Source of the DNA: Symbiodinium sp. CCMP2592
Lineage: Eukaryota > Sar > Dinophyceae > Suessiales > Symbiodiniaceae
Assembly: GCA_905221615.1 (NCBI GenBank)
Contig: CAJNDT010005880.1
Coordinates: forward strand, 62,001 to 126,000
Length of the DNA: 64,000 bases
Direction: 5' to 3'
This document shows positions 37,934 to 47,931 of this stretch, one piece after another. Position 1 is the first letter of the stretch. Every line of letters begins with the position of its first letter. The notes beneath the pieces were generated by a model that was given only the letters and a program-made list of their open reading frames with translations, made no database searches and was not told where the DNA came from. Made by a program: the position numbers and the translations under genes.

Positions 37934-39489
37934 ATGGCAGAGCTCGACTTCTCCCATTATCCGCAGACAGTATACCACCACGCCCTCGATGTATTGAAGA
38001 GCTTGAAGGACCACGGCTACAGCTACATTACCGGCGGCGACCCCAATCCAGGAGATGATGTCCCTAAGTGGCATTTGGGAGGCGTTAAAGTGTCCCTTGT
38101 GGTCCTATAGAGGTACCTGCTCATAAACACCTTTGGGGCCCGAAAACTACGACCCAGGTGAACCCTAACCGCTACACCCAAAACTATTGCAAAACTAGAA
38201 CCGCCCTGAACCCTAAACCCTATCCCTAAACCCTAAGCCCCAATCCCTAAACCCTAAGCCCCAATCCCTAAACCCTAAGCCCCAAACCCTAAACCCTAAG
38301 CCCAAAGCTAAAAGCCCTTAAACCCCTAAACCGAAACCCAGCTCCGCCATTACAACATCGAGAAGCCGAAGAACTTCCAGTTCATCTTCCAGGGGCGTCA
38401 TGACGCTGAGCTTCTCTTACGGAACGCCTTCTTTTGGGGGGTTTGGGGCTTAGGGTTTAGGGCCGTTTAGGATTTAGGGTCAAGGGCCGTATAGGGTTTA
38501 GGATTTAGGGCCGTTTAGGGTTTAGGATGCCGTTTAGGGTTCAGGGTTAGGGTTTGGGGTTTAGGGTTCTAAGCTATCATACTGGGGAAAATGCTCATGA
38601 ATACGTTTCTCCATCAATGTCCTTCATGTTACCATGTTGGGGCTATATCGTGATAAACATGGTTCCCACATTATGATAGCTACATTATGATAGCTGAATC
38701 TGGGCTTCTCTTAAGCGGTATCCTTCAGGAAACATTCCGTAAGATTCTGGGCTTCTCTTACTGGAAGTCGTTTCAGTTCACGTAAGGATAAAGAGTGCCT
38801 GTCTCAGCTTCCGTGATGTCCGGGCCGAAAGTTGTTCTATGCGTTGCCGTCACCGTAAGGAACTTATCTTCAGTCACCGTGATGTTCAGTATTTCGTTGT
38901 AACCTACCATACTGGGAAGATTTTAGCAATGAATATGATTCCCACATGATGGTAGCTGAAAGTAAGTTCCCTAAGAGCCACCCAGGATTCACCAAAGTAC
39001 TCGGGCCCAAACGCCGACATCTTGGACTTTACGATCTACAAAAAAGGCTCGGGCTCCGTTCTGCGGATGTTTTCGATCAGCAGGATCCATGGTGCTTTGG
39101 GAGATGCAGGCCAGAATCTCGCGTCGGCTAACAGCTACCTTTTGTGTGTGGTCCAAGTTGTCTATCCTTTTGAGAGTTTGGGGTTCAAGAAAAAGGGATT
39201 CTTATTCACCTGCTTCGATCAGAGATCCTTGTAGTTATGGTGTGTGTCGCGGTGGCTTTCGTTTTGTAAAGCTCCCGCCTGTTTTGTAAGGAATTATAAG
39301 ACTCTGGCCTTCATGGCGGACATGATGGGTGCATCGAAGAAGCCTGTCCCGAAATATGGCTGTGCCTTGACTGCATCAAGGTGCCTAAGCTTATCCCGAA
39401 ACCCTAATTCTGAACATATTAAACCCCACAAACCCCAATACCTAAATTTTACAGCGCAGCTATTTTGGCAAACTGCGCAATCACCCTAA
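37934..39489 (+). CDS. gene 2: intron-containing paralogue of gene 1
   Basis: Exon 1 37934-38059 (MAELDFSHYPQTVYHH, ALDVLKSLKDHGYSYI); exon 2 38342-38401 (LRHYNIEKPKNFQFIF, QGRH); exon 3 38986-39113 (DSPKYSGPNADILDFT, then the shared GSGSVLRMFSISRIHGALGD); exon 4 from 39291 (NYKTLAFMADMMGASK, KPVPKYGCAL). Boundaries come from alignment to intronless gene 1: intron 1 GT..AG phase 0, intron 2 GA..AG phase 0, intron 3 GA..AG phase 2. Exon 4 either runs to TAA at 39487-39489 or splices at 39381 (GTGCCTAAG, like the intron 1 donor GTCCCTAAG). Exon 1 lacks about eight codons present in gene 1. Function not recognised. Confidence 0.85.
38060..38341 (+). other. gene 2 intron 1 (GT..AG)
   Basis: Donor GTCCCTAAG, acceptor GAAACCCAG. 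The 3' half is mostly CCCTAAA/CCCTAAGCCC words, i.e. C-rich before the acceptor. Confidence 0.8.
38402..38985 (+). other. gene 2 intron 2 (GA..AG)
   Basis: Donor GACGCTGAG, acceptor GCCACCCAG followed by GA. TTTAGGG-rich near the 5' end (38440-38575). It then holds two related palindromic elements with GCTATCATACTGGGGAAAA-type ends (38571-38697 and 38897-38962). Confidence 0.8.
39114..39290 (+). other. gene 2 intron 3 (GA..AG), GAAT at both edges
   Basis: Intron begins GAATCTCGCG and ends TTTTGTAAG; the next exon begins GAAT. The 4-base direct repeat equals the target-duplication length of the MITEs, and gene 1 has one copy (AGAACTAC) at this position. Confidence 0.78.
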
Positions 39490-39602
39490 ACCCTGAACCC
39501 CCAAAACCCATAAACCCCTTCGATCCAGACCCAGAGCCGGCTCCTAGGGCTCTTTGAGGTTGTTCTCTGAGGTAGGGTCTCCCCTTTTAGGGTCCTTTAT
39601 AT

Positions 39603-39695
39603 GGGTGGTTGTCAAAATTATGGTCCCTTTTTAGGTGCCGTACTATAATATGGACCCAAAAAGTTTAAAAGGGACCATAATTTCGACAACGACCC
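39603..39695 (+). mobile_element. family G MITE, TSD ATAT
   Basis: GGGTGGTTGTCAAAATTATG to CATAATTTCGACAACGACCC; ATAT at 39599-39602 and 39696-39699. An island GAAGLFWWTQ (39702-39731) between ATGAG and GTAAGG follows. Confidence 0.92.
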
Positions 39696-39701
39696 ATATG
39701 A

Positions 39702-40387
39702 GGGTGCCGCCGGACTTTTTTGGTGGACCCAAGTAAGGAGCCTAAGTGTCAGAAGTGCCCATTTCTTGCTATATGAGAGCTTGAACAATGTGGGCTTAGG
39801 ACTAACGTTGTTTCTTCGGGTCCCTTATTGACTTCTGTAAAAACAAACCTATCCCAAAGCCACGCAAGACCTACTCTATTGCTAAGGTCGATAGATCACC
39901 AAAGTTCCCTAAACCCTACACCGTTGACCCGAGACCCTCGACCCTAGACCCTAAACCCTAAACTAAACTTGGTTTAAAGGGCACCTTCTGGAACTGAGAT
40001 AAATCTGGCACAGGTCGCTGTAATATAAGGGCCTTCATAATTACCTATACGATTGTGCTATGTGCAAGAATGAGGTGTTGTTTTGGAGAACAAACTGGTT
40101 TCTTTCAGGCCAATCTCGCTTGAGCCCGAAATCTTGCTACGGACCTGTGTGTGGCTGACGGTTGGTTGTTTATAGAATTCAAAGCAGCCTTGCCAATAAT
40201 GGTACAAGAGGCCATCAGTGACGTCGCATTTCTGAATCAGAAATTACCTGCTAGTTCGAAACACACGCACATACTTCGATCCAAGTTCCAATTTCCCATA
40301 CCCAGGTGGACTGACGTTGTGATCGCGATAGCCAGCAGCTCGGTTGCTACTATTCCGATTTCTGATGTTGTGCCGTCCTGGGCCTGA
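39702..40387 (+). CDS. exon-like islands
   Basis: 39702-39731 (GAAGLFWWTQ, donor GTAAGG); 40109-40146 (PISLEPEILLRT) between GGTTTCTTTCAG and GTGTGTGG; 40176-40260 (FKAALPIMVQEAISDV, AFLNQKLPAS) after TTTATAG; 40309-40387 (WTDVVIAIASSSVATI, PISDVVPSW) after ATACCCAG. A continuous 78-codon frame covers the last two. Confidence 0.3.
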
Positions 40388-40449
40388 ACCCTGTACTATT
40401 CTGGAACAGCTACCAATATTTTACCTCAGGGTTCCTCCTTAAATCCTCA

Positions 40450-40745
40450 TAAGCCCTTTATAGCAACCCTTAAAGAAGTATTCATTTCATTGTTATTGTT
40501 ATGAGTGTTGTTCTTCGCTAGTATTAACATGATTAAGATCTCAATATCATAAAGATCACTACTCTCATGTTTATCATGTTATTACTCTTATTCTTATTCT
40601 TGTTATTAGTATTGTCATAATTGTTCATATTGTTATTAATTTTATTCTTATTATTGTTATGATTAGCTTTAATCTTACTATCACTGTAACTATTACTACT
40701 ACCATTACCAGTACTACTACTATTACGACTACTATTACATGATCA
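40450..40745 (+). repeat. AT-rich TTATTA/TTGTTA stretch
   Basis: Imperfect triplets TTA, TTG, CTA, ACT over 300 bp; no gene. Confidence 0.8.
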
Positions 40746-40798
40746 GTTTCATGATTTTTCTTCCAATTAATGCCATCTTCATTCGCCTTAAGCTCTAG

Positions 40799-40990
40799 AG
40801 CCCAAAATACTTCAACTACGAGGCTTGAATCCCTTCAAGTCCGAAGCCATCAAACTCCCAGCCTCAGGGGTTTAGAGTTTATTGTTGGGTTTAGGGTTTA
40901 AGGGTTTACGCCTGAGGTGAAGCCTCGTTCACGCACGATCGGTTTCATTTCAGGTTGTTGAATCTCGAGACAATTAACCTTAAGCCCGAA
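40799..40990 (+). CDS. two exon-like islands
   Basis: 40799-40869 (AQNTSTTRLESLQVRS, HQTPSLR) between AGCTCTAG and GTTTAGAG; 40954-40990 (LLNLETINLK) after GGTTTCATTTCAG. The next interval 41019-41143 has an open frame AQPGTVEEFILLSTSA, ARADAHIQAPGWCSF without a clear acceptor. Confidence 0.32.
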
Positions 40991-41192
40991 TCCTAAAACC
41001 GAAATCCACCGGCGCTCAACCCGGCACTGTCGAGGAGTTCATACTGCTTTCAACATCTGCAGCGCGCGCTGACGCACACATCCAAGCTCCAGGCTGGTGC
41101 TCATTCGATGTTGGTTCTTTTGGTTTCCACACTTAGACTTGGTGATTCCGGGTGCAGGGGGTCAATGAATCTCAATCCCAAAGCCTGCACAG

Positions 41193-41880
41193 GCGGAGCC
41201 TGTGGTCGGCCGGTGGAGCTCCGATTACGAGCGAAGCAGACTCAAAAAGCGCTGGCGTGGGCTGATATAGGGGCCTTCATAATTTTAATAGAGCTCCCTT
41301 AAGGGTTCTTTGAAGGGCTTTTGAAAGGGCTCTACGAGGCTTGCTCCTTGCGAAGGCGAACAGGAAGGTATGCTTGGATTCTGAATTTCGTGCTCGCGAT
41401 TGGTTCGAAGGATGAGACAAACTTGAGATCTTAGCATAAGACTTACTCTTGGGGCCTTACTAGTCAGAATAGGATTTTGGGGCCCCTTATACGTCAACTA
41501 TAATAGGGAACCCCCAAAATAGTATTGGTCATTATTTAGGTGCTGATACTATACTGCAAGCAGAAGGGTATCCTGGAGGCAGATCATGGCTCCGAGCGCG
41601 TATTTTGAAACCATCGATGCCACCCCAAAGCTCCAGTCCCGAAACCCGGTTTAGGGTTTAGAGAATTAGGGTCTAGAGCTTTAGTGGTTAGGGGTTTGGG
41701 GTTCAGGGTTTCGGGTTTAGAGATTTAGGGTTTAGAGGTTTGGGGTTTGGGTGGGGGTTTAGGGGTTTAGGGTTTAGGGGCCAAGCCCTGAGCCCTAGCA
41801 ATCCTCATGGCAAGGTCGCGGTGAGCGATTGCCGGTGGCGTGTGGAGCTTGATTCCTTTGTTGTCAGCCCTTCTCGACGA
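41193..41880 (+). CDS. four exons in consistent phase through an H MITE
   Basis: 41193-41263 (AEPVVGRWSSDYERSR, LKKRWRG) ends at GA in GATATAGGGGCC, the left end of H. 41339-41367 (LAPCEGEQE) ends AG|GTATGC. 41561-41648 (EGYPGGRSWLRARILK, PSMPPQSSSPET) ends GTTTAGGG. 41793-41880 (PSNPHGKVAVSDCRWR, VELDSFVV) follows CCCTGAG. All four keep phase for about 90 residues. A small exon sits inside the H element, so one MITE has been divided into two introns or two insertions flank it. Confidence 0.43.
41264..41560 (+). mobile_element. family H halves around a 29-bp exon
   Basis: Left arm ATATAGGGGCCTTCATAATT and right arm CCCAAAATAGTATTGGTCAT are H ends; the interior differs from other copies. Confidence 0.65.
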
Positions 41881-42089
41881 ACCCTAAACCCAAAACCCCT
41901 AAACCCTAAGAAAGCCCCTAAACCCCAAGCCACTATAAACCTTAAACCCTATAACCCTATATGAACTTACATAATAAAAACGGTGGAACTTTAAACTTTT
42001 TGGTTTTACATGTTAGCTCTATCTTAGAAAGTTTGAACTTTTGGGGGCCCGGTTGTTGAAGAGTGAACACCTAAACCCTATACCCCTAG

Positions 42090-42214
42090 TGCTTGGAGGA
42101 TCATGGCACTTAGTAAGTAGATTACAATGGGGGTTATAAATCAGCTAAGGGGGGTTATCCAAATCATAACCTACTGATAAGCTTACTTACTAAGTCCCAT
42201 GAGCCTTTAAGTAG
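42090..42214 (+). mobile_element. family B MITE plus 90-bp partial copy
   Basis: CTTGGAGGATCATGGCACTT to CCCATGAGCCTTTAAGTAG, then a second B right end (CTAAGTCCCATGAGTCTTTGAG) closing at 42307. Confidence 0.8.
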
Positions 42215-42307
42215 ACCCTAAACCCTTAAGGGGAACCCCATTGTAGAACCCTATATAGTACCCTTGAAAGGAACCCTAAACCTTACTAAGTCCCATGAGT
42301 CTTTGAG

Positions 42308-42608
42308 TGACCTTTCGGACGAGGAGGTCGGCTTCAAAGTCTCCATTCTGGGCGAAGTACCCAAAGAGCCTAATGCCCCCCGCTTATTTAAGGAACATGC
42401 GGAGAAGTGCAAGGGTTCCTTTAAGGGCCCCCCCCCTATTTAAGGAATATACCTTGAATTGTAAGGGGCTTCAGAGGATGATCTAAGCTATAATCCTTAA
42501 TTAACAGAAATGGCTAACTGGGCTCTCTGGGTTTCGAAGCATAGAGCACCTCTACACGAGCAACAGCATGGCATACACTCTGCAAAGCCTTGTCTTCATC
42601 CTGATTGG
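42308..42608 (+). CDS. two exons with an A MITE as the intron
   Basis: 42308-42356 (DLSDEEVGFKVSILGE) starts after a B right end (GTCTTTGAG) and ends GAA|GTACCC. 42540-42608 (HRAPLHEQQHGIHSAK, PCLHPDW) starts after GGTTTCGAAG and ends GTTCCG. Both are phase 0. The 183-bp intron is a diverged A element (GTACCCAAAGAGCC to GGGCTCTCTGGG). Confidence 0.4.
42357..42530 (+). mobile_element. family A MITE, diverged, with insertion
   Basis: Ends match the AGAGCCC variant; about 40 bp of GGTTCCTTTAAGGGC filler doubles the left arm. Confidence 0.65.
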
Positions 42609-42762
42609 GTTCCGATGCACCGGGTCTAGCGCCCTAAACCCGAAACCCTAACCCTAGTTTTAGGTTTTGGGTTTGGGTTTCAGAGTTTGAGGGTTTTGAA
42701 GCTTTTGGGTTTTGTGGCATCTGCTATGTATAGCATCCATGCTTGAAGCAAATTTTTCACAG

Positions 42763-42860
42763 ACTGCATTGATACTATATCCCCCGACTTTTGCACAGGA
42801 CATCCTAATCCTAGAACCTTGCACCCTACACTCAAAATCTCAAAAGCTTAAACCCTCAAC
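42763..42860 (+). CDS. possible exon
   Basis: TALILYPPTFAQDILI, LEPCTLHSKSQKLK after AATTTTTCACAG; runs into CCCTAAA words, so its right edge is unclear. 42870-43270 is degenerate CCCTAAA with no gene. Confidence 0.25.
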
Positions 42861-43275
42861 CAGAAGCCCTAATGCCAAAAACCCTCAGCCAAAGACGCAG
42901 CTAATCCCAAAGCCCTCAACCCCAAACCTCAGAACAGAAAACGATATATAGCACAAGGCTGAACAAACTTTTTTATGACCAGAAAAAAGCAAATACACAA
43001 CGAAACTTAACACGAAAAAGCCCTAAACCCTAAAACCCTAAGCCCCAGTTAAACCCCAAACCCTGAAACTTAACACAAAAAAAGGTAGCCGAAGATCTTG
43101 CAAACCCTAAACCCTAAAAGAGGGTCCTAAACCCTAAACCCTAAACCCCACAAAAAAAGTAAAAGGTCAGCGAAGATCTTAATATAGAACCAAGTTAGGA
43201 TCCTTATTGTAAGGACCCCAAACCCTAAATCCTAAACCCTAAACCCTAATTTCGGCTCTTAGAGGAGCCCATAGA

Positions 43276-43464
43276 CCTAGAGACTCCACGATCCCTTAAT
43301 TAAGGAATACCTAGGGATCTAGGGTTCCTTTTAAGGGATCTATAAGGTGTAGGGTTTTGGGGAGTCTAATATCCGTTAATTAGGGAATATACCTCAAATC
43401 ATATTAGAGATCCGACGGTAAGTTAAGGTATATTCCTTAATTAAGGGATATTGGAGTCTCTGGG
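43276..43464 (-). mobile_element. family A long form, reversed
   Basis: CCTAGAGACTCCACGATCCC to GATATTGGAGTCTCTGGG, with the GATCTATAAGG tail on the left. Confidence 0.85.
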
Positions 43465-43736
43465 GATCCCTCATTGTTTAGCGCCCTGGCGCCCTGGCCC
43501 AGGTCGGGCAACAAAGCCCAAGGATCCCTCGAAGCTCGGAATGGCCGGAACCACAGGAATAGGTTATCTATGGAGTTTAGGGTTTAGGGGTTTAGGGTTT
43601 AGGCGTTTAGGGTACTATGAGGGCACTGTGAGGGTGTGACGGGACTAGAAGGCTGGTATACAGATGCTATGTATGAGGGTCCTCGAAGGCTTTGGGTTTC
43701 GGCTGTGAGAGAGTAGGTGCTGGGTTTGGCTAGCAG

Positions 43737-43960
43737 CTAGCACCTGATGTTGTATGCTTTACCTGCGGCTTTGGGGTTTCGGGTAAGACCTTCCAAGAGA
43801 TCGAAGCATTCCACACCTCGACCTCACAGGCGTTTGTCCTGGCCGCAGGCAAGATCGCTCCAAAGCTTAAATCCTGTAGCAATGGCCCAGAGTGGAAGCA
43901 GTTTCACAACGCCGATTGTGCTATCGTTGCCTCGGAAATAAAGACAGAGACTGCCACGAC
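43737..43960 (+). CDS. two exon-like islands
   Basis: 43737-43782 (LAPDVVCFTCGFGVS) between GGCTAGCAG and CGG|GTAAGA. 43842-43960 (AFVLAAGKIAPKLKSC, SNGPEWKQFHNADCAI) after GACCTCACAG; they do not join in phase, so a piece is missing or one is wrong. Confidence 0.28.
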
Positions 43961-44069
43961 GACGGTAGCTTGCTGCCCACCTCGCGCAAGAAGCCTTTTC
44001 TCGCTAATATTGGTGCATGCACATGCACTTGTGATTTTGTGCTGTGTGCTGCTGTTCTTGTTGATGGAC

Positions 44070-44330
44070 ACGATTATATTGAGGACGATGATGATGAGGA
44101 GGACGACGATCACCATCACGATGCGAATATTGATGCAGATGATGATGGTTATTCTTAAGATGACGGTGATGTTCATGACCACGATGATGTTGGTGATGAT
44201 CACCATCATGATGATGATCATGTTCATGACGACCATCATGATCATGGCGATCTTGATGATGACGACCATCATCATGATGATTATCATTTTCACTACAATC
44301 ATCAATCATAATCATAAGAATGGTAATATC
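44070..44330 (+). repeat. GAT/CAT triplet microsatellite
   Basis: Mixed GATGAT, CATCAT and GACGAT; every frame gives D/H/M/I runs. Confidence 0.85.
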
Positions 44331-44352
44331 GGATTGATGGGAAGAGCAACAG

Positions 44353-44818
44353 TATGGGCTTCGGGTGTATCTCCTTGAGGGTGACATGATGAGCACCGAG
44401 TTCAGACTGTCGCGTTCGACAGGTGTAGTATGCAACAAATTTATTTTAAAGCCCTCTACAAACCCTAAGAAAAGCAATAAACTTGGATAACTTCTTTCCT
44501 TTCAAAGCCAATGGGAGAACTAAACTTGTTGGCCTCATATTTTTGGGTTTATCTTAGAAAGTTTGAACATTTTCGGGCCCGGTTATTGAAGAAGAGAGTT
44601 CTCAGGCCGCATACAAACCGTGTAAAGTCCATAAACTCCCGCTGATTTTCTTTAGGGAACCATTTTGCAAGAAACCGTCAACAAAAAACGTGAACACCCC
44701 ATAGCTTCGTACAGGACCCCTCTACCTGGCGTGGCTTCCCCAAAATCTGAACCTTAAACCGCAGCAAGGAAGAGCATAGAAGGCCGCCAAGACTAGAACT
44801 ACTGGGCATGCAACTTCA
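44353..44818 (+). CDS. three exon-like islands
   Basis: 44353-44422 (YGLRVYLLEGDMMSTE, FRLSRST) between GAGCAACAG and GTGTAG; 44656-44729 (GTILQETVNKKREHPI, ASYRTPLPG) after TTTTCTTTAG; 44765-44818 (KEEHRRPPRLELLGMQ) between AAACCGCAG and GTGGGC. Confidence 0.3.
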
Positions 44819-44980
44819 GTGGGCATCGAACCCTGAACCCTAAACCCCTAAGCCCTAAACCCCTAAACCCTAGACCCAACACGCTAAACCTTTAGAGATT
44901 TCGGGGTTCAGACCTTCGGGGGTCCTCAAGCTAGCTCCCCATCAGTAACCTTCGGGCCGACAGCATCAAGCTCTTGGTCC

Positions 44981-45392
44981 ACTTAAAGGCTCATGGGACT
45001 TAGTAAGTAAGGGGTTTAGGGTTCCCTTTAAAGGGTACTATAAGGGTTTCTATAAGAGGGGTTTAGGGTTTAGGGTCTACTTCAAGGCTCATTGGACAGA
45101 GTAAGTAAGGTTGTAAGTAGGTTATGATTGGGATGACCCCACTTAGGGGACTTATAACCCCAATCATAACCTACTTACTAGGTCTCATGATCCTTTTAGT
45201 ACCCTGAGCTCCCCGTTATAGAACGCATTCAGGATCCGTTAAAGGATCCTTTCAAGGAGCCCTATACTTACTAAGTCCCATGATTCCTTGAAGTAGACCC
45301 TAAACCCTAAACCCCTCTTATAGAAACCCCATAGTACCCTTGAAAGGGAACCCTAAGCCCCTTACTTACTAAGTCCCATGCTCCTTGAAGTA
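44981..45392 (+). mobile_element. composite of several B elements and fragments
   Basis: At least one full B (about 45082-45200) plus three left or right ends with CTTAGTAAGT/ACTTACTAAGTCCCATG, spaced by GGGTACTATAAGGG filler. A possible exon (NLRADSIKLL, donor GTCCAC) precedes it and another open island follows. Confidence 0.75.
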
Positions 45393-45695
45393 AGAACTTG
45401 TCTTCGACTTGGGACCCTTGGCCGCCCAGGTCCACGAACCAGACCGGCTGGGTTCCGCCGCCACAGTTGAAGGATTTTGGGGGATCTATAGGGGTTCCTT
45501 TTAAAGGGATCTATAAGGGTTCCTTTTTAAAGGGATCTATAAGGGTTCCTTTTAAGGGGATCTATAGGCGTTTAGAGGTCTTGAGGTTTAGGGTTTAGGG
45601 TTCGGGGCTTTGGGGGCTTTGGGTTTCCGGGGGTTTGAAGGATGGAGCTCGATGGAATTTTCCAGCATTGGGGGGGGGGGGGGTTCGGAATTCAG

Positions 45696-45837
45696 AACTG
45701 TTCGCGAAGGGTTAAACCGAACAGAACCTACGAATGCCCTGCGCAGCGGAGACGCAGTCAAAAAGGCTTGGCTTCTTGCACAGACTCGATCGCAGAACAA
45801 ATCCTCCGACAGTCACCCCATGGCTAGTCTACACCAG
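45696..45837 (+). CDS. exon-like island
   Basis: TVREGLNRTEPTNALR, SGDAVKKAWLLAQTRS, QNKSSDSHPMASLHQ between GGAATTCAG and CAG|GTCATA. Hydrophilic, normal composition. Confidence 0.35.
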
Positions 45838-46394
45838 GTCATACCTCACCCAGCAAAGAGAACATCTGTGTGGCGAACTTAGGATTTGAATAAAGCAGTT
45901 GCAAGGCCCAGCATAGACCCCGACTGCATACGCAGAAACCTATTTTAGGCTTCGAAATTTTGATAATAGGATGCCGTTACAGTCCCTCTAGATGTCTTCA
46001 AGATTATACAAGTTTGATCTACCACAAAACCCTGATCCAATTATTAAGGCGCCGTTATTACAGCCTGAATCTTTTGAAAGACCAAAGAAAATGCAACCTC
46101 CAGCGTAGTCAGTTCCCAAGCACTCCTGAAACCTTCAAGCCCTGCCCGACACCGGCCAGGGGACAAAGATAGTTGCCTGCAGCTGAGAGCTCGAATTTCG
46201 TGAGAAGAGTGTTGAGCACGTCAGTTTTTGAAAGATAGAATCTCGGACAATTTCGTGGAGTGGAATCGTAGTATGTTTTCTTATAATGATGAGAGCGTGA
46301 TTATTATGATTGCTGCGACCAGTCAGACGATTGCGATAATTATACGTTATTATGCAACTTTTGAGCACTACGGTCATTATCTTTATTCGTGTCA

Positions 46395-46735
46395 ATATTG
46401 CCAGTTGTTTTGGTGGTCGTGGTCGTTGTCACGGTCGTGGCCGTTGCCGTGACCGTGGTGGCGGTGCTGCTGCTGCTCCTGCCTGGCGACGGTGATGAGA
46501 GTAGTCGTCATCATGGCTGTCGTAGAAGTTGTAGCACTGTAGTTGTTGTCCTCGTTCAAGTAAAAGGTTGTTGTCGTGGTGGTGGTCGTCGGCGTGGTGG
46601 TGATGGGAGGATAGCAGTGGAAGGAGCGGGAGGACTGGCTACGGCAGTAGCAGTCGCAACGCGACACTGGCAAGAGCAGGATCAGCAGCAGCAACAGCGG
46701 GGCAGAAGGAGGAGTAGCAGCAGTAGGATCATCAC
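46395..46735 (+). repeat. GT/GGTCGT low-complexity stretch
   Basis: Imperfect GTGGTC, GTTGTC and CAGCAG triplets; open on both strands. Confidence 0.7.
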
Positions 46736-46772
46736 CATTACCATGATCATCGTCTTGAGCTCAAACCAAGAC

Positions 46773-47150
46773 CTTCATCTGTCACAGCTACACAAAGTTT
46801 TACCAAGCGAGAGATGTCAGGATAAAGCCCGAGGATTGTTTCGAGTTCCACCTCGAGCGCATAGGAGGCACAGCATCATAACCGCAACCTTCCCATAGCC
46901 ACAACGGGCAAGCAACGTGGGAGGTTCGAACCAAGGGACATATCGTGCTGAGGGACCAATAGAACCTAAACGCTCCCAGTCGAAGGTCCTACAGCGGAGC
47001 AACATCGCAGATAGCGTGCCGAAGTTTCTCATCTGCATTCATTGCTGTGGGCTGCAGGGCTTGAAAGTTGAAAGTCCGACATCTCTTAGATGCAACAACC
47101 CTGAACCCGAAATGCTTGGGCAGAGTCAGCTCGCAAAATCCCAAGCCTGA
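46773..47150 (+). CDS. two open islands
   Basis: 46773-46897 (DLHLSQLHKVLPSERC, QDKARGLFRVPPRAHR) and 46917-47150 (GGSNQGTYRAEGPIEP, KRSQSKVLQRSNIADS, VPKFLICIHCCGLQG). Repeat-free. No motif recognised. Confidence 0.25.
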
Positions 47151-47475
47151 ATCCTAAACTCTAAACCCCAAGCGTAATCGCTGAACCGCCAAGCCTTGGG
47201 CCCTGAAGCCGTCAAGCCCACTGAGTTTTGCAACCAAAATCGGTCGAAGTAGGGCTTAGGGGCTTTGGGTTTAGGGTGAGTAGGGGCAGGATTCGGAATT
47301 GGTGGTTCTGGACCTTCCGCCTTGCGGGTTTGCTCCCACAAGTAGCTCCCAGCTCATAATCTTTCTCGGCTGGTTTGAGGCTTAGGGTTTCAGGTGATGA
47401 CCCAGAGAGCCAATCATGTCATGATTCAAGGAAGATTGCTGAATTAAGCGAAATTGGGCTCTAAATTCGACCAAG

Positions 47476-47613
47476 AAGGAGTTAGCTCTCCCAAAACAGA
47501 AAGCACGCCCTCAGAACCCTGGAGCAATGGCAAGGCTACGCCCTGTACACTCACGCCCAAACCCTGAAATCAGTCCGTCCTGCAGAGGACAGCTACAACG
47601 CCGTGCTATGACC
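47476..47613 (+). CDS. open island after an A relic
   Basis: KELALPKQKARPQNPG, AMARLRPVHSRPNPEI starts after TTCGACCAAG, just beyond an A relic (47401-47464). A second frame RTATTPCYDLSTLLPR could be a separate exon. Confidence 0.25.
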
Positions 47614-47703
47614 TGAGCACCTTGCTGCCAAGAGGAAGGCTATGACTATGATTACAAGCACTTACAGAGCAGGATAGAGCCATTCAGACCGTTGTGTGAG
47701 CAT

Positions 47704-47815
47704 GCTTAGAGGCTCATGGGACTTACTGAGTAAGGTTATAAGTAGGCTACAACCCCGCTTCGAGGACTTATAACCCCGATTATAACTTACGAAGTCCCAT
47801 GATCCTCTAATTGAG
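47704..47815 (+). mobile_element. family B MITE
   Basis: CTTAGAGGCTCATGGGACTT to GTCCCATGATCCTCTAA. Confidence 0.85.
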
Positions 47816-47931
47816 TCCTGTCTAAGATGGGGTGTGGGCGCCTTTAGCTTCAGGCTATTAAGGGTTCCCGGGTTGAGATCCGGCCCACGAGGCCCCAAAC
47901 CCTAAGAACAGGCCAATTAAGTAGTTGTCAA

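Noticed and set aside
43904..44477. Frames rich in Met/Ile/Val or His/Asp
   Set aside because: They translate the GAT/CAT triplet microsatellite; no non-repeat domain attaches to them.
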